DNA of 64,000 bases from positions 1,612,001 through 1,676,000 of the forward strand of contig BLLK01000051.1 of assembly GCA_021927905.1 (NCBI GenBank), written 5' to 3'. How positions within the stretch are numbered: the first letter of the stretch is position 1; the number at the start of each line of letters is the position of its first letter. Source of the DNA: Chaetoceros tenuissimus (taxonomy: Eukaryota > Bacillariophyta > Thalassiosirophyceae > Chaetocerotales > Chaetocerotaceae). Positions 63,836 through 64,000 of this stretch are shown here, piece by piece. The position numbers and the translations under genes are program-made. Below the pieces are notes generated by a model. It did no database searches. It saw only the letters and a list, made by a program, of their open reading frames with translations, and was not told the DNA's origin.

Positions 63836-64000
63836 TAAAGTTAATGTAGTAGAAGTCTGTGAATTCTCCAATGAAATCTCTGAAGTTTCTGAATGAAAGA
63901 GTGCAGAAGTGAAGCGATGAATTACTTGAATTTGGTGAATTTTCAAGTGTACGTAGTAATCAAAAAAGTACATACATTTGTGACTAATCCTTCTGGATCT
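63836..64000. other. 3' flank of the palmitoyltransferase gene
   Basis: 165 bp to the window edge; nothing recognised. Confidence 0.3.

Noticed and set aside
1-64000. tRNA, rRNA or riboswitch genes
   Set aside because: No T-loop or A/B-box pair, rRNA core or known aptamer was recognised on reading the intergenic regions. A covariance-model scan (tRNAscan-SE, Infernal/Rfam) would decide.

Overview
The window looks like nuclear DNA of a photosynthetic stramenopile, most likely a centric diatom (Chaetoceros-like is a guess). The reasons are: AT-rich DNA with short GT-AG introns (53-396 nt); two genes whose N-termini read as a signal peptide followed by an Ala-Phe motif, as in diatom plastid presequences; stand-alone AP2-domain, diatom-type GPCR and ankyrin-DHHC genes; and TTAGGG-type telomere-like sequence. 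No rRNA, tRNA, CRISPR array or organelle gene was recognised.

Layout. 26-7557 holds two head-to-tail copies of a 3,766-bp element, apparently identical. It carries a Crypton-like tyrosine recombinase with a polyglutamine tract and, convergent to it, a RusA-type Holliday junction resolvase. Every junction is a CA dinucleotide. 7642-14209 holds a small secreted protein, a plastid-targeted BASS transporter and a large conserved protein. 14266-25173 is a tandemly expanded locus of minus-strand KCTD/T1-type BTB genes (five, two broken), three of them divergent from plus-strand multi-pass membrane genes (three, one broken). 25877-42162 is a more ordinary gene run: spinster-like MFS, ornithine cyclodeaminase/mu-crystallin-like, GPCR-like relic, plastid 2Fe-2S protein, two unknown secreted or membrane proteins, fatty acyl-CoA reductase-like gene, phosphatase relic and AP2 factor.

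42692-60855 is the most rearranged part. Six genes or relics share one upstream region and one N-terminal module (type II signal anchor plus a six-cysteine stem) but carry three unrelated C-terminal domains: family A (unknown, glycosyltransferase-like), family B (unknown, two near-identical copies) and SGNH hydrolase (two broken copies, one split by an 846-bp DNA element). Two near-identical sulfotransferase-like genes sit on the arms of a 2.16-kb inverted duplication. The inner ends of its arms fall inside the shared N-terminal module, so the same promoter and anchor feed a B domain on one arm and an A domain on the other. A type II methyltransferase-like gene and the ribosome-biogenesis helicase HAS1 lie between the arms. 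Short telomere-like tracts occur at several breakpoints. The window closes with an ankyrin-DHHC palmitoyltransferase.

How the genes may work together (inference): the type II anchored sulfotransferase, SGNH, A, B and methyltransferase-like proteins look like a Golgi or cell-surface glycan-modifying set, diversified by recombination between a common promoter and anchor cassette. The T1/membrane pairs look like a second co-regulated, rapidly duplicating family.
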